In this document: positions 1-8,721 of the stretch, piece after piece | Layout: every line of letters starts with the position of its first letter | Position numbering within the stretch: position 1 is the first letter of the stretch | Source of the DNA: Parvibaculaceae bacterium PLY_AMNH_Bact1 | GTDB lineage: Bacteria; Pseudomonadota; Alphaproteobacteria; Parvibaculales; Parvibaculaceae | Length of the DNA: 64,000 nucleotides | NCBI GenBank assembly: GCA_032881465.1 | Contig: CP126168.1 | Span: 62,001-126,000 of the forward strand | Reading direction: 5' to 3' | Notes under the pieces: generated by a model | Told to the model about the DNA's origin: nothing | Database searches by the model: none | What the model saw: only the letters and a program-made list of their open reading frames with translations | Made by a program: the position numbers and the translations under genes

Positions 1-43
1 CATGTACTTTTCTTCTCAGATACACTTGTCAGAGAGAGATAAA

Positions 44-1366
44 ATGCTTCAGCCGGTAAGCGAAACTGCCCTGGTGGACATTCCCGATGCGGGTCCATCC
101 CACGCCCCAATCTATTCGACACCAGCTGGGTTTGACCTTGCTGACAATAATGCCTTCACGTCCGGCCAACCTTTTGACTACTATAAAAGGCTGAGAGAAG
201 AAGCTCCGGCTGCCTGGACACCGGTACCGCTCGCAGCCGGCTATTGGGCAATCAGCCGCTATGATGATGTAAAACGGATTGAGCTTGATCCGGAGACGTT
301 CTCGTCCCAACGCGGCGGGATCAACATGGCAACCGCTGAAAGAGGCAGCGGCCATGAGCGCCTCGCGGGCGCGGCGCTTAATACACTGATCAGTCTGGAC
401 CGTCCCTATCACGTGCCTTTGCGAATGCAGCACCGCGCCTTCTTCACTCCGGACTATATTGCCGAGCTGCGAAAGAAGGTCGAAGTCAAAGTCGACGAAC
501 TGCTGGATGACATGGAGCGCAAAGGCCCTGTTGTTGACATGGTCAAAAACTTTTCTGAACAATTGCCGCTCTTCACACTCTGCGAGATGTTGGGGGTTGA
601 CGAAAAAGACCGGCCTAAGATCGTTCGCTGGATGCACTATCTTGAGCTTGCGTCCCATATGATCACCGAGCAGGCGCAGGGGCGTAAAATTAGCTACGTC
701 TTCCTTGCAAAGTTCCTCTGGAATGTCCGGCAGATGTTCAAGTACGGAGAACGTGTTCTTCAGGACCGTCGTGCCAATCCACGAAGCGACCTGCTCACAG
801 CAATTGCCCAAGCAGAAATTGACGGCGAGCCACTGTCCCAGGAATTTCTCGATGGAGCGTGGCTACTGATCATTTTTGCGGGCAACGACACAACGCGGAA
901 TTCCCTGTCAGGAACAATGCGATTGCTCACAGAGTTTCCGGAGCAAAAACAGAAACTTCTGGATGATCCCTCAAAGATTAAGCAGATGGTGCCAGAAGCC
1001 ATCCGAATGGTCTCACCTGTTATTTTCATGCGCCGCACCTTATTGGCCGACACTGAGATCGCTGGACAGAAAATGTCTGAGGGTGAAAAAGTGATCATGT
1101 ATTACGGGTCGGCAAATCGAGACTCATCCATTTTTGAGAATCCCGACCAGTTTGATATTGAACGGAAAAACGCGGGCGACCACCTCTCCTTCGGCGCAGG
1201 GCCACATGTTTGTCTCGGTCAGCGGGTTGCCAACATGCAGCTTGAGGTGGCGTACGAGAAAATCCTATCTCGTTTCCCGAACATCAAATTCACAGGCAAC
1301 TGGTCTCAGGCGCCGAACAATTTTGTGAACGCAATCTCAAAACTGGAAGTGGATTTGGGCACCTAA
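44..1366 (+). CDS. Cytochrome P450 (bacterial class I, CYP153/CYP125-like)
   Basis: Soluble haem monooxygenase that would insert oxygen into a hydrophobic substrate such as an alkane, terpene or sterol, using a ferredoxin and reductase encoded elsewhere. The I-helix oxygen-activation motif AGNDTTRNS lies near residue 277, the EAIR (ExxR) helix near residue 317, and the haem loop FGAGPHVCLG near 382-391 with Cys as the iron ligand. At about 440 residues it is full length. ATG at 44 is preferred over the in-frame ATG at 2 because AGAGAGAG lies just upstream of it. Only 5 bp separate it from the next gene, so the two are probably co-transcribed. The exact CYP family and substrate cannot be read from sequence alone; the GNDTTRNS motif and the MRRT segment before beta-1 recall the CYP153/CYP125 branches. 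Confidence 0.93.
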   Translation: MLQPVSETALVDIPDAGPSHAPIYSTPAGFDLADNNAFTSGQPFDYYKRLREEAPAAWTPVPLAAGYWAISRYDDVKRIELDPETFSSQRGGINMATAERGSGHERLAGAALNTLISLDRPYHVPLRMQHRAFFTPDYIAELRKKVEVKVDELLDDMERKGPVVDMVKNFSEQLPLFTLCEMLGVDEKDRPKIVRWMHYLELASHMITEQAQGRKISYVFLAKFLWNVRQMFKYGERVLQDRRANPRSDLLTAIAQAEIDGEPLSQEFLDGAWLLIIFAGNDTTRNSLSGTMRLLTEFPEQKQKLLDDPSKIKQMVPEAIRMVSPVIFMRRTLLADTEIAGQKMSEGEKVIMYYGSANRDSSIFENPDQFDIERKNAGDHLSFGAGPHVCLGQRVANMQLEVAYEKILSRFPNIKFTGNWSQAPNNFVNAISKLEVDLGT

Positions 1367-1371
1367 AGCTC

Positions 1372-1941
1372 ATGGTTGATCTTCCGCCGGGAGCAGCTCT
1401 GATCGATCAGTTCATCAGCGCGGAACGAGAGGCTGCACTTCTATCCTGCATTGATAGCGTACCTTGGCTGCTGGATCTGCGCAGACGGGTTCAGCACTAC
1501 GGCTGGCGTTACGATTACAAAGCGCGGCGTGTCACGGCGGGCGCACAGTTGGGGCCCCTACCAGGCTGGTTGGAGCCAGAGATAGGCACTTTATGTGGTC
1601 GCGGCCTATTTGATCCTGCGCCCGACCAGGTCATCGTCAATGAATATGATCGTGGCCAGGGCATCGCGCCTCACATCGACTGTGTTCCCTGTTTTGGTCC
1701 GACCATCGCAAGCCTGTCGCTGGCGGGAACGGTGGAGATGCAGTTTGAGAACAAGGCAACAGGCGAGCGTAGAGGCGTGTTACTTGGGCCCCGCAGCTTG
1801 CTCTGTCTCACCGGGCCTGCTCGGTTTGACTGGCGCCATGGCATCGCAGCCCGAAAGTCAGATCCTGTGAACGGAACGCGGGTGCCCAGAAAACGGCGGA
1901 TTTCGCTCACTTTCCGGCGGGTGATTGCCAGCTTAACCTAA
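1372..1941 (+). CDS. AlkB-like 2-oxoglutarate/Fe(II) dioxygenase
   Basis: A 189-residue protein of the AlkB/ALKBH fold. The iron-binding HxD is visible as HID at residues 101-103, the distal His as RHGI near residue 156, and the 2-oxoglutarate-binding arginines as RRISLTFR near the C-terminus. The segment VIVNEYDRGQGIAPHID is the usual AlkB signature (NxYxxGxxIxxHxD type). Family members demethylate alkylated DNA or RNA bases or modify protein or tRNA; this small eukaryotic-ALKBH-like form is common in Alphaproteobacteria and poorly characterised. It follows the P450 gene by 5 bp with its ribosome site inside the P450 end, which suggests an operon. A functional link to the P450 is not established. 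Confidence 0.85.
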   Translation: MVDLPPGAALIDQFISAEREAALLSCIDSVPWLLDLRRRVQHYGWRYDYKARRVTAGAQLGPLPGWLEPEIGTLCGRGLFDPAPDQVIVNEYDRGQGIAPHIDCVPCFGPTIASLSLAGTVEMQFENKATGERRGVLLGPRSLLCLTGPARFDWRHGIAARKSDPVNGTRVPRKRRISLTFRRVIASLT

Positions 1942-2041
1942 TTCCCCACTCCGACTCCGGAGTTTGTTGCGGTGCAGCAAGCATTCGCGTATGAAGGCCG
2001 CTCATCTGTAGCGTTTTTCTGAGCCCAGGGCCTCCTTCATC

Positions 2042-3652
2042 GTGATTAAGTCCACCTTCGCGGCTTTTGCCGACCGCCTTTCTATTGCCGAATGGAAGGG
2101 CCGTGATCGCTCTATCCTTTCACCGTCTGTTCTGAAAACAGAAATCCTGTCAGGACTGACTGTGGCGCTGGCCCTGGTGCCGGAAGCTGTCGCATTTGCC
2201 TTTGTGGCGGGCGTGCATCCGCTGGTGGGGCTCTATGCAGCCTTTATTGTTGGCCTCATCACGGCACTCTTTGGCGGACGGCCTGGCATGATTTCCGGCG
2301 CGACCGGCGCACTGGCAGTGGTCATGGTTTCCCTCGTCGCTACCCACGGCGTTGAATATCTTTTCGCCACGGTTGTGCTGATGGGCATCCTGCAAATTCT
2401 CGCGGGCATCCTTCGGTTAGGCAAATTCATTCGTCTGGTCCCTCATCCGGTGATGCTGGGTTTTGTAAACGGACTGGCGATTGTCATTTTCCTGGCCCAG
2501 CTGACACAGTTTCAAGTGACGGACGCTGAGGGTGTCAGGACCTGGATGAGCGGCATGCCGCTGATAATGATGCTGGGTCTTGTAGCGCTCACCATGGCCA
2601 TCATCTGGGTCATGCCGAAACTCACCACGGCTATTCCCGCACCTCTCGCGGGTATCGGTATTGTGGCAGCGATTGTGATCGCCACCGGCATTGATGTTCC
2701 GCGTGTTGGTGATTTGGCCTCCATTCAAGGAGGCTTGCCAGAGTTCCATATTCCTCTGGCGCCACTCACGATGGAAACATTTGAAATCATCTTCCCCTAC
2801 GCGTTAATCCTGGCAGCCATTGGTTTGATTGAAAGCCTCCTCACCTTGAACCTGGTCGGTGAGATGACGGGCAAACGCGGCGGGGCCTCACAAGAATGCA
2901 TCGCGCAGGGCACCGCCAATGTAGTGACGGGCTTCTTTGGCGGCATGGGCGGCTGCGCGATGATCGGCCAGTCTATGATCAATGTGAAATCTGGCGGCCG
3001 CACTCGACTGTCCGGTACATCTGCCGCGCTTTTCCTGCTTGCGTTCATTTTGGTTGCCTCAAGTCTAATCGAGCAGATTCCGTTGGCGGCGCTTGTGGGC
3101 GTCATGTTTATGGTGGTGATAGGGACATTTGCCTGGCAGTCGCTTCGCATTCTGCGCCGCATCCCCATGACGGATACGCTAGTCATCCTCCTTGTCACCG
3201 TCGTGACGGTGATGAGCGATCTTGCGATTGCAGTCGTTGTTGGCGTGATTGTCTCGGCCCTGGCCTATGCATGGAACAATGCATCGCGGATCCGCGCTTT
3301 CGTCGACACCAATGAAGAGGGGGCTCGCGTCTATCAGATCGAAGGGCCGCTCTTCTTCGGCTCAACCGAAGGGTTCCTTGAGCTTTTCCACCCGGAAGAT
3401 GATCCAGATATTGTGATTGTTGATTTCCTGGATAGTCGTGTGGTCGATCAGTCTGCACTGCAGGCTATTGAAGCCTTGGCCGCCAAATATCAAGCGCGCA
3501 ACAAGACGCTACAGCTCCGGCACTTGTCACACGACTGTCATCAATTGTTGCAGCGGGCTGGCCAGCTGATTGTCGATTCAGATGACGACCCGGACTACGC
3601 TCTGGCGGTGGATTATTCAGTCCGGACTGGCATGTTGGGCGGTGGTCACTAG
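2042..3652 (+). CDS. SulP family anion transporter with C-terminal STAS domain
   Basis: Inner-membrane secondary transporter of the SLC26/SulP family (sulfate, bicarbonate or other anions), 536 residues. The N-terminal half begins with the family signature around ALALVPEAVAFAFVAGVHPLVGLYAA (read in two parts, residues 40-65) and continues with about ten to twelve hydrophobic helices. A STAS domain occupies about residues 430-525, with DQSALQAI matching its conserved Ser/Thr loop. The start is a GTG at 2042; no ATG lies near the domain start. Sulfate uptake would fit the sulfotransferases in the adjacent EPS locus, but that link is inference. It is convergent with ugd. Confidence 0.88.
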   Translation: MIKSTFAAFADRLSIAEWKGRDRSILSPSVLKTEILSGLTVALALVPEAVAFAFVAGVHPLVGLYAAFIVGLITALFGGRPGMISGATGALAVVMVSLVATHGVEYLFATVVLMGILQILAGILRLGKFIRLVPHPVMLGFVNGLAIVIFLAQLTQFQVTDAEGVRTWMSGMPLIMMLGLVALTMAIIWVMPKLTTAIPAPLAGIGIVAAIVIATGIDVPRVGDLASIQGGLPEFHIPLAPLTMETFEIIFPYALILAAIGLIESLLTLNLVGEMTGKRGGASQECIAQGTANVVTGFFGGMGGCAMIGQSMINVKSGGRTRLSGTSAALFLLAFILVASSLIEQIPLAALVGVMFMVVIGTFAWQSLRILRRIPMTDTLVILLVTVVTVMSDLAIAVVVGVIVSALAYAWNNASRIRAFVDTNEEGARVYQIEGPLFFGSTEGFLELFHPEDDPDIVIVDFLDSRVVDQSALQAIEALAAKYQARNKTLQLRHLSHDCHQLLQRAGQLIVDSDDDPDYALAVDYSVRTGMLGGGH

Positions 3653-3677
3653 TCAGATCAAAGCACCTGAAGCGCAC

Positions 3678-3700
3678 GATGATCTGACAGGCAGGTCATC
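3678..3700. terminator. Hairpin between convergent sulP-like gene and ugd
   Basis: GATGATCTG pairs with CAGGTCATC (one G-U pair) across a 5-nt loop, in the 55-bp space between two convergent stop codons. There is no T-run on either side, so it is at best a weak or factor-assisted terminator. Confidence 0.35.
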
Positions 3701-3707
3701 AATCACC

Positions 3708-5027
3708 TCAGTCTGCACCAACAGATGGGCGGCCGACCGAGTGATATGTGACACCTGCATGCTCCATCTCCGCTAAGGTGTATATATTGCGCAGATCGAT
3801 AATGAGAGGTTGGGTGAGAAGCGATTTGACCCGGCTAATGTCAAGCATGCGGAACGCATTCCACTCAGTCAGGATGAGCAACGCCGCAGCGCCGTCCATA
3901 ACTTCGTAACCGTCAGTTCCCCACTCAACACCTGGAAGTAGAGGCTTTGCCTGTTGCATGCCTTCAGGGTCAAAGGCCCGAATATTGGCTCCAGCTTTTT
4001 GTAGCAGCGGGATGATGTCCAGACTTGGCGCGTCGCGCATGTCGTCCGTATTTGGTTTGAACGTTACGCCCAGGACAGCAAGCGATTTTCCGCGAACATC
4101 ACCGCCACAGGCGGCAATGACCTTGTCGGCCATCCGACGTTTGCGCTCGCTGTTCGCCTCAATCACAGATTCAACAATTTGCGTCGGTCGCCCAACCTTC
4201 CGGGCGGTATCGGTTAAGGCAAGCGAGTCTTTAGGGAAGCAGGAACCGCCAAAGCCAGCACCTGCCTGCAGAAACTTTTGTCCGATCCGCGAGTCGAGGC
4301 CAATGCCTTTCGACACGTCCTGCACGTCGGCCCCTACCGCTTCGCAAATGTCAGAGATTTCATTGATAAACGTGACCTTTGTAGCCAGGAACGCGTTGTT
4401 GGCATATTTGATGATCTCTGCTGTCGTACGCCCAGTGATGAGAAAAGGCGTCTCGTTGAGAATGAGGGGGCGATAGATCGAGCGCATCACTTCGCGCGCG
4501 CGTTCAGAATCTGTGCCGACCACGACCCGGTCAGGTTTCATAAAGTCGTCAATGGCCGAGCCTTCGCGCAGAAACTCAGGGTTTGAAGCGACATCAAAGT
4601 CGGCGTCCGGATTGGTCTTTCTAATGATCGCTTCAACTTCATCGCCTGTGCCGACTGGTACGGTCGATTTATTGACAACAATAGTGTAGCCGGTGAGTTT
4701 CGGTGCGAGTTCAGCAGCAACGGCGTAGACGGCGCTTAAGTCTGCGCTCCCGTCCGTTTCGCTCGGCGGTGTGCCGACGGCGATAAAGATTGCGTCCTGA
4801 CTGCCGATGACGTCGTCTGCCCATGAAGTGAAGCCTAGGCGCCCAGCGGTAATGTTCTTTTTGACGAGTTCTTCAAGGCCGGGCTCATAAATAGGAATTT
4901 CTCCTCTGCAAAGCCGGTCCAGCTTGTCTTCATCATTGTCGATACAGACAACGGTGTGTCCAAGGTCAGCAAAACAAGCACCCGAAACCAGCCCCACATA
5001 GCCTGTGCCAATCATGGCGATCTTCAT
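3708..5027 (-). CDS. ugd: UDP-glucose 6-dehydrogenase
   Basis: Cytoplasmic NAD-dependent enzyme that oxidises UDP-glucose to UDP-glucuronate, a precursor for acidic EPS. The N-terminal Rossmann motif GTGYVG is at residues 7-12. The catalytic cysteine is in GGSCFPKDS near residue 260. The C-terminal UDP-binding domain follows, with total length 439 residues as usual. ATG at 5027 has AAGGAA at the right distance. It sits at the left edge of the EPS locus but is separated from the rest by the mobile island at 5.4-11.6 kb, so the island probably landed inside the original cluster. Confidence 0.96.
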   Translation of the reverse strand: MKIAMIGTGYVGLVSGACFADLGHTVVCIDNDEDKLDRLCRGEIPIYEPGLEELVKKNITAGRLGFTSWADDVIGSQDAIFIAVGTPPSETDGSADLSAVYAVAAELAPKLTGYTIVVNKSTVPVGTGDEVEAIIRKTNPDADFDVASNPEFLREGSAIDDFMKPDRVVVGTDSERAREVMRSIYRPLILNETPFLITGRTTAEIIKYANNAFLATKVTFINEISDICEAVGADVQDVSKGIGLDSRIGQKFLQAGAGFGGSCFPKDSLALTDTARKVGRPTQIVESVIEANSERKRRMADKVIAACGGDVRGKSLAVLGVTFKPNTDDMRDAPSLDIIPLLQKAGANIRAFDPEGMQQAKPLLPGVEWGTDGYEVMDGAAALLILTEWNAFRMLDISRVKSLLTQPLIIDLRNIYTLAEMEHAGVTYHSVGRPSVGAD

Positions 5028-5436
5028 CAGTTAATTCCTTAACGCCAATATCAATTTTCCAGCTTGGGCGCTCTTGGCCGCCGGAATCGCCGCTCCTCTA
5101 GCGGCGCTGCACTCTAGACCAGAAATACAAAGGAATAACGTCTGAATTCAGTTTTAGATTAAGGCTTGACCTGCAACGCCAAGGACGGGTGCGAGAGGAT
5201 ACCAGGGAGCGTTCTAGCGGTTATGGTGTCGTCTGGCGTACCAGTATTTTGGTTGGAGTTGCCATAGGCGCGTAAGTCGACTTGGAAATCGCACGTATTC
5301 GTGTGAAGAATATCTATTCGCAACCCCTAGATGTGCCTGCCAGAGGAGCGGTGTGGAAAGCAGAGACCGGAAATTCATCCTCTATCCACGTCAGTGATAC
5401 TGAGCATTCAAACTGTAAACAGGATAAGCCGCACCG
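5028..5436. other. Intergenic region upstream of ugd
   Basis: About 410 bp between divergent ugd and the truncated small gene at 5437. It contains a short perfect inverted repeat (GCCGCT/AGCGGC, 5089-5105) in the ugd leader. No other gene or RNA was recognised; the promoters for both flanking genes should lie here. Confidence 0.4.
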
Positions 5437-5577
5437 ATGGCAAAAAGACTAGTCAAACATCTGGATATTTTGGCCGCAAAAAGGGGCTATGAAGAGGGAG
5501 AAAACGTTACCGAGCTACTCCGGCGTCAAAAAAATGTCACACACAATACGCCGGAAATTATTGAGGCTGCGTACGAT
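5437..5577 (+). pseudogene. 5' fragment of a gene interrupted by the IS3-type element
   Basis: An open frame starts with ATG at 5437 and encodes about 47 native residues (MAKRLVKHLDILAAKRGYEE onward, hydrophilic and helical). It then runs into the left inverted repeat of the insertion sequence at 5578 and stops inside it at 5622, so the last 14 or so residues are IS-encoded. The gene is therefore truncated. Its position inside the EPS locus suggests a sugar- or methyl-transfer protein, but the surviving piece is too short for me to name. No matching 3' part follows directly after the element at 7090. Confidence 0.6.
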
Positions 5578-5606
5578 TGTATGCCGTCAGGGCCTATGGA
5601 ACAGAT
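5578..5606 (+). repeat. Left terminal inverted repeat of the IS3-type element
   Basis: It begins TGTATGCCGTCAGGG and ends GGAACAGAT. It matches the reverse complement of 7061-7089 at 23 of 29 positions. Confidence 0.85.
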
Positions 5607-5660
5607 TAGGCTGATTTCCTAAGGGAGAGATTCTGGTTCATCTTCACCATTGAGGAGTGA

Positions 5661-6038
5661 ATGATGAGAGATACACCCGAACGCCATACCGATGCTGCAG
5701 ATCGCACGGTGAAGGATATCCGCCGCAAAACACGCAAACGCTATTCGTCTGAAGACAAGATCAGGATTGTGTTGGCGGGCTTACGAGGCGACGACACAAT
5801 TGCCGAGCTGTGCCGCCAGGAAGGCATTGCCCAGAGCCAGTATTACTCCTGGTCAAAGGAGTTCATGGAGGCCGGGCGCAAGCGGTTGGCAGGCGACACT
5901 GCCCGTGAAGCGAACACCAGCGAAGTACAGGGTCTGCGCCGTGTGGCGCGTGATCTGAAAGAGGTTGTCGCTGAGCAAGCGCTTGAGCTTCGCCTTCTCA
6001 AAAAAAGCATGATCGGAGATGGGGAGGACATCGAATGA
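5661..6038 (+). CDS. IS3-type transposase OrfA (helix-turn-helix)
   Basis: A 125-residue basic protein with a helix-turn-helix of the IS3/IS911 OrfA class: RYSSEDKIRIVLAGLRGDD, then TIAELCRQEGIAQSQYYSWSKEF near residues 52-75. A leucine-rich heptad segment at the C-terminus (VVAEQALELRLLKKSM) would mediate dimerisation. The stop codon overlaps the OrfB start as ATGA at 6035-6038. Translation coupling rather than a classic A-rich frameshift site probably produces OrfB. Confidence 0.88.
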   Translation: MMRDTPERHTDAADRTVKDIRRKTRKRYSSEDKIRIVLAGLRGDDTIAELCRQEGIAQSQYYSWSKEFMEAGRKRLAGDTAREANTSEVQGLRRVARDLKEVVAEQALELRLLKKSMIGDGEDIE

Positions 6039-7015
6039 GGTACCCCGCATCCGAGAAGCTTGAGATAATACGAATGGTGGAGCAATCACACCTGTCAGCT
6101 AAACAAACTCTCGACAAACTCGGCATTCCTCGCACCACGTTCTATCGTTGGTACGATAAGTATCTGACGAGCGGTGCAGATGCATTGGAAGATAAAGCGC
6201 CAAAGCCTGCGCGGGTCTGGAACCGCATTCCAGACGATATCCGGCGACAGATTGTTGACCTTGCGTTGGAGGAACCAGAGCTGTCGCCACGCGAGCTGGC
6301 TGTGAGGTTCATTGATACACAGCGCTACTTCGTGTCAGAAGCCAGTGTCTATAGGCTCCTCAAGGCACATGACCTGATCACTAGTCCTGCATTCATCGTG
6401 ATCAAAGCGGCCAACGAGTTCCGTGATAAGACGACCGCAATCAACCAGATGTGGCAGACTGACTTTACTTACATCAAGATCGTTGGTTGGGGCTGGTATT
6501 ATCTCTCAACGATCCTGGATGACTTCTCACGCTATGTCATTGCCTGGAAGCTCTGCACCACGATGAAGACGAGCGATGTCACGGACACCTTGGAGCTGGC
6601 CTTACAAGCATCCGGGTTTGATCAGGTGGCTGTTCGTCACAAGCCACGACTGCTGTCTGATAATGGGGCCAGCTATGTCTCAGCAGAACTGGCCGACTGG
6701 CTCAATGATCAAGGTATGGATCACGTTCGTGGTGCTCCATACCATCCACAAACCCAGGGAAAGATCGAGCGCTGGCATCAAACCCTCAAGAACCGCATCT
6801 TGCTGGAGAACTACTTCCTGCCGGGTGATCTCAACGCCAGCATTGAACGCTTCGTTGAGCACTACAATCACCACCGCTACCATGAAAGCATCGGAAACCT
6901 AACACCGGCTGATGTTTACTTCGGTCGCGGTCAGACCATCTTGCTAGAAAGAGAAAGGATCAAACAAAACACAATCAGACAACGGCGTTTGCAATACCGC
7001 AATCAAGCTGCCTAA
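6035..7015 (+). CDS. IS3-type transposase OrfB (DDE integrase)
   Basis: A 326-residue catalytic subunit with an extra N-terminal helix-turn-helix (TLDKLGIPRTTFYRWYDKY) and an rve integrase core. The catalytic triad is visible as D143 (WQTDFTY), D209 (LSDNG) and E245 (GKIERWH), the last two 35 residues apart as expected for a DD35E enzyme. The C-terminus has the typical YNHHRYHESIGNLTPADVYFG ending. The frame is intact, so the element may still be active. It overlaps OrfA by 4 bp. Confidence 0.93.
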   Translation: MRYPASEKLEIIRMVEQSHLSAKQTLDKLGIPRTTFYRWYDKYLTSGADALEDKAPKPARVWNRIPDDIRRQIVDLALEEPELSPRELAVRFIDTQRYFVSEASVYRLLKAHDLITSPAFIVIKAANEFRDKTTAINQMWQTDFTYIKIVGWGWYYLSTILDDFSRYVIAWKLCTTMKTSDVTDTLELALQASGFDQVAVRHKPRLLSDNGASYVSAELADWLNDQGMDHVRGAPYHPQTQGKIERWHQTLKNRILLENYFLPGDLNASIERFVEHYNHHRYHESIGNLTPADVYFGRGQTILLERERIKQNTIRQRRLQYRNQAA

Positions 7016-7060
7016 TATCAACCAACAGATGAGCCAATCTCTCCGCTAAACTACGCAGCC

Positions 7061-7089
7061 ATCTGTTCCAAAAACCCTGACGACGGACA
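7061..7089 (-). repeat. Right terminal inverted repeat of the IS3-type element
   Basis: ATCTGTTCC near its inner side and CCCTGACGACGGACA at its outer end mirror the left repeat. It lies 45 bp after the OrfB stop. Confidence 0.85.
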
Positions 7090-7240
7090 GTTCTACCTTC
7101 CGACCATGCGAAACGTCCGGAACGCCCTACTGAGACACCTCAAATTGTTTGGGGTAATTAAGTCGTCGATTTAGGTGCCTCGAATAGTCATCAACTAACA
7201 GCGATAAGCGACTCTCACAAAATACAGACGTGGGAGAACG

Positions 7241-7435
7241 ATGATGTCTACAAAGCTTATGAATGCCAAAGAAGCCGCCAACTATGTTGGCCTCCATTAT
7301 TCCACCCTAGCGAAGAAAAGGATGGAAGGTGACGGTCCCGCCTACCTGAAGTTGGGACGTAAAGTTCTCTATAGTCAGTCGACCCTGGACAAGTGGTTGG
7401 CCGAGAGAACCCATTCATCAACATCAGATTACTAA
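7241..7435 (+). CDS. AlpA/excisionase-like helix-turn-helix protein
   Basis: A 64-residue DNA-binding protein of the HTH_17/AlpA type. NAKEAANYVGLHYSTLAKKR forms the helix-turn-helix and GPAYLKLGRKVLYSQSTLDKWL the wing and C-terminal helix. Such proteins act as recombination directionality factors or activators in prophages and integrative elements. ATG at 7241 (or 7244, in tandem) follows GGGAGAAC. It is the first gene of the island after the IS and is followed by the replication-protein gene, with the tyrosine recombinase 2.4 kb downstream, consistent with a role in excision. Confidence 0.8.
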   Translation: MMSTKLMNAKEAANYVGLHYSTLAKKRMEGDGPAYLKLGRKVLYSQSTLDKWLAERTHSSTSDY

Positions 7436-7519
7436 TCCTTGTTGGAGAAGGAAGCGCTTTGCCGACGTGGTTGTCACCTCGCTCTAATAAGCGGAAAGGC
7501 GAGGAAAGGATCAGACAAG

Positions 7520-8527
7520 ATGATTACGATCAAATCAACCACGGGAATGAGTGACTTCGAAGTGTTTGGAGTGGACGGCGCGCAACAGGGGAAGTTGGGA
7601 ATCGACAAGATATCTATCGTGGTTGATGTTCCTAAGGACCAGCTTGTTCACTATGCCGAGTACGGGAAAGAATTGAATCTTATGATCAAGGCTGGTTTTC
7701 CGATGCACTGGGATACTCGAGTTAAGAAGAATGGATATCGTAGTTCTCTGAGGTTCAAAATATCTGGTGTTCAGGGTACGCAAAGGCCTCTACTTCAGTT
7801 TGGTCCCTACCAAGAGGAAAACGGGTTCATGCGCCTTGAGCTGAACCCAAATAGACTTGAAGCAAAGGGAGTTGCAGAACTCAAGACTGAGCTGGACTTG
7901 GTTACTCCTCACGGATGGCCATCATTCTTGGAATGGGGAAAGGTGACCAGAGTGGATGCATCTTTGGATGTTCCGGTTCCGCTCGACTCGATCATCTGGG
8001 ATAGCCGATATGCCGTTCATAGGGACCGCTATCTTAGCAATGGTAGGCCTGAAACGGTCTACTTGGGGAAGAAGGAGAATGGGAAGAGTTTTGTTCGCGT
8101 ATATGACTACAATGCTAAGCATGCGCCCGACTCATTGCAGCCAGTCACTCGTATCGAAAGGCAACAGAAACTTGATGCCCCATTTTCGGAGCTTGCAGTC
8201 CTGAACAACGTGTTCCACGGAGCACGCTTGTACAGCTGGAGGTGTCCTGCGCCTGACAATATTCCGATAGGTACTTGGGCTATGTTTCGCGAACAGGTAT
8301 CGCGAGTTGGATTGACGCGAGCTCTCTTTTTCCTTCAGCCGGAGTTACGTGCAAGCACTAAGGCGCATGTTGTGAAATATAAGTCGGAACTCATTGATCT
8401 CGAGGCCTCTTGGGTTGTTTGGCCCGCTGTAGTTGACGGGCTAGGGCTCACAAAACCGGGTCCTCATGGCCCTAACATCCCCTTCATAGACGCCTCTGTT
8501 CCAAAGGACCTGTTGGGACAAGTGTAG
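7520..8527 (+). CDS. Rep_trans-like replication initiation protein of the mobile element
   Basis: A 335-residue protein resembling the Rep_trans (pT181-type rolling-circle initiator / MobT-like) fold. The segment order is FMRLELNPNR, then VTRVDASLDVPV (a beta strand with acidic residues), then ETVYLGKKENGKSFVRVYDYN, then TRIERQQKL, in the middle of the protein. I assign the start to ATG 7520 because AGGAAAGGA precedes it. A longer TTG-initiated reading from 7439 has no such signal. The family assignment is from segment pattern, not from a database search. In context (AlpA-like gene upstream, recombinase downstream) it probably initiates replication or transfer of an excised circle. The stop lies 2 bp before a repeat (8530-8553) that may be its binding site. 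Confidence 0.6.
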   Translation: MITIKSTTGMSDFEVFGVDGAQQGKLGIDKISIVVDVPKDQLVHYAEYGKELNLMIKAGFPMHWDTRVKKNGYRSSLRFKISGVQGTQRPLLQFGPYQEENGFMRLELNPNRLEAKGVAELKTELDLVTPHGWPSFLEWGKVTRVDASLDVPVPLDSIIWDSRYAVHRDRYLSNGRPETVYLGKKENGKSFVRVYDYNAKHAPDSLQPVTRIERQQKLDAPFSELAVLNNVFHGARLYSWRCPAPDNIPIGTWAMFREQVSRVGLTRALFFLQPELRASTKAHVVKYKSELIDLEASWVVWPAVVDGLGLTKPGPHGPNIPFIDASVPKDLLGQV

Positions 8528-8529
8528 GC

Positions 8530-8553
8530 TGTCCCGGGACAGGTATCGGGACA
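8530..8553 (+). repeat. Iteron-like 24-bp motif, copy 1
   Basis: TGTCCCGGGACA (a perfect palindrome) is directly followed by GGTATCGGGACA. It lies 2 bp after the stop of the Rep-like gene. A second copy at 9449-9472 differs at one base. Confidence 0.7.
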
Positions 8554-8721
8554 GTTTGGGCAAGGACCGTGTAAACACCCTTCAGAATCGAACGGACTCC
8601 TGTATCATTTGTTTCTCTGTTGATAGATGAGTCAGTCCACGGACAATAACTGCGACAAGTTGGCCGATTTCTCTTTCCTTTGAAAGTACCAGGTCTACGC
8701 TAAATCCATGCCTAAGAGATC

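Larger units (their letters stand above)
5578..7089 (+). mobile_element. Complete IS3-family insertion sequence (1512 bp)
   Basis: Two overlapping transposase frames are flanked by imperfect 29-bp terminal inverted repeats, 5578-5606 and 7061-7089, with 23 of 29 positions matching. The element starts TG and ends CA as IS3 elements do. The shared core on both ends is CGTCAGGG and, 5 nt further in, GGAACAGAT. The bases next to the ends (GAT on the left, GTT on the right) do not form a direct target duplication, which hints at a deletion or recombination after insertion. It is adjacent to the element with a tyrosine recombinase and disrupts the gene starting at 5437. Confidence 0.88.

Noticed and set aside
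29-811. Long minus-strand open frame inside the P450 gene
   Set aside because: It is antisense to conserved P450 motifs, has no family signature and no ribosome site.
5570-7096. Target-site duplication around the IS3-type element
   Set aside because: Bases outside the two ends (GAT and GTT) are not identical, so no duplication can be claimed.
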